A DNA stretch of 64,000 nucleotides, taken from contig JAGQUM010000018.1 in NCBI GenBank assembly GCA_020438485.1, positions 1 through 64,000 of the forward strand, given 5' to 3'. Origin of the DNA: Thermoleophilia bacterium. GTDB taxonomy: Bacteria; Actinomycetota; Thermoleophilia; Miltoncostaeales; Miltoncostaeaceae. Numbering within the stretch: position 1 is the stretch's first letter; each line of letters begins with the position of its first letter. Of the stretch, positions 63,449 through 64,000 are shown piece after piece. Made by a program: the position numbers and the translations under genes. The notes under the pieces are model-generated. The model worked only from the letters and a program-made list of their open reading frames with translations. It was not told the origin of the DNA and did not search any database.

Positions 63449-64000
63449 CTGGATGCCTCCGGATCGGGTCGGACGTTGCGGCGCATGCGCCGGATGGTGG
63501 TGCGGGGGTCGGCGTCGTCGGATTCGGCGCGGGCGGGCGCGGACGACGAGGACGCCGCGGTGGCCTCGGACGACGGCCGTCGCGACGAGCGCACGCCGGG
63601 CGTGGACGAGTCGATGGGGTTGGCGCCGCGACGCAGCCGGTACTCGAGCTCGGTGAGGCGGATCTCGAGGTCCTGGAGTTCCTCGCGGGTGGCGACGCCG
63701 GCGTCGCGCAGCGCGGCCTTCGTCGCGGCACCCGAGCCGGGCGTCTCGCGGCCAAGGATGCGGCCGACGATCTCCTGCCCCTCGTGGTCGCCGATGTCGC
63801 CGAGGCGCCGTTCGAGCGCGATGAGCTCCAGCTCGCGCTCGCGGGCGTCCAGCAGGTACTCGGGCGGGCGCACCACCAGGTAGATCAGCGTGCCGAGGAA
63901 CGGCAGCAGCAGCGACAGTGCGGTGGCGAAGATCACGAAGCCGCCGTTGTCGGTGCGACGGCGCGCGTCCTGGTACGTCCACCAGACCAGCGCGAGCCAG
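63445..64000 (-). CDS. Membrane protein with two N-terminal TM segments and a coiled coil (5' truncated)
   Basis: The frame runs in from beyond the right edge; 184 codons plus a stop are visible. It reads [16 protein letters not shown], then a hydrophobic segment [21 protein letters not shown] and [23 protein letters not shown], the last coiled. The layout of two TM helices with a WTYxDARRR link resembles PLDc_N-type small membrane proteins. The C-terminus is Ser/Ala-rich and disordered. Its stop overlaps the ndk TTG. A GTG at 63936 would drop the first TM helix, so I do not use it. Confidence 0.65.
   Translation of the reverse strand, partial: WLALVWWTYQDARRRTDNGGFVIFATALSLLLPFLGTLIYLVVRPPEYLLDARERELELIALERRLGDIGDHEGQEIVGRILGRETPGSGAATKAALRDAGVATREELQDLEIRLTELEYRLRRGANPIDSSTPGVRSSRRPSSEATAASSSSAPARAESDDADPRTTIRRMRRNVRPDPEASS

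Noticed and set aside
63445-63936. GTG 63936 as a complete start for the last gene
   Set aside because: The frame is open to the edge and the upstream residues [15 protein letters not shown] look like a genuine first TM helix.

Overview
The window is 64 kb of very GC-rich (about 70 percent or more), densely packed chromosome from a high-GC actinobacterial lineage. The class is inferred: gene neighbourhoods (prmA-rsmE-HIT-phoH-ybeY-era, lepA-hemW-hrcA, ndk-maf-mreBCD-mrdA-rodA-rng-rplU-rpmA-obg), an actinobacterial-type glycogen synthase and a small secreted DUF6636-like protein suggest Thermoleophilia or a relative. No phage, IS element, CRISPR array or rRNA operon was seen. One tRNA-Ala(GGC) is present.

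Layout. 1-936: 3' part of a membrane protein with a glycosyltransferase-2-like fold. 1108-7206: minus-strand operon dnaJ-prmA-rsmE-HIT-phoH-ybeY-(dgkA+PAP2)-era. 7278-26147: a 19-kb block of carbon-storage and accessory genes (DUF6636-like secreted protein, glgM/glgC divergon, acs, MFS exporter, a three-gene transglutaminase / circularly permuted ATP-grasp / alpha-E cluster, a GGDEF cyclase, NAD synthetase, a 70-residue membrane protein). It separates dnaJ from hrcA. 26228-31819: murJ-lepA-hemW-hrcA on the minus strand. 31891-38468: rpsT, holA, comEC, comEA, leuS and a GNAT. 38488-42212: a FapA-type DUF342 protein, an amphi-Trp protein and a methyl-accepting chemotaxis protein. 42389-48627: an ATP-dependent DNA ligase, a zinc-type alcohol dehydrogenase and a LigD-type polymerase (parts of an end-joining toolkit without Ku), then a TetR-MmpL pair with a visible operator. 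48617-49022: a frameshifted GNAT remnant, a terminator and tRNA-Ala. 49140-64000: a long minus-strand run of ndk-maf, mreB-mreC-mreD-mrdA-rodA (elongasome), a DUF697-like gene, rng, rplU, rpmA, obg, proB, nadD, rsfS and a TauE-type permease.

Two sequence habits recur. Sixteen junctions use four-base NTGA overlaps, where the next start codon overlaps the previous stop; all four bases occur at N, including two CTG starts. Several monocistronic genes have a TANNNT -10 hexamer only 6-9 bases before the start codon, as expected for leaderless mRNAs (glgC, nadE, holA, comEA, leuS).

The most unusual items are an Obg GTPase that has lost its G4 (NKxD) guanine-specificity motif and its C-terminal OCT domain while sitting in the canonical rplU-rpmA-obg operon; the transglutaminase/ATP-grasp/alpha-E peptide-ligase-like cluster, a family whose product is unknown; and a hairpin whose outermost bases are the stop codons of two convergent genes.
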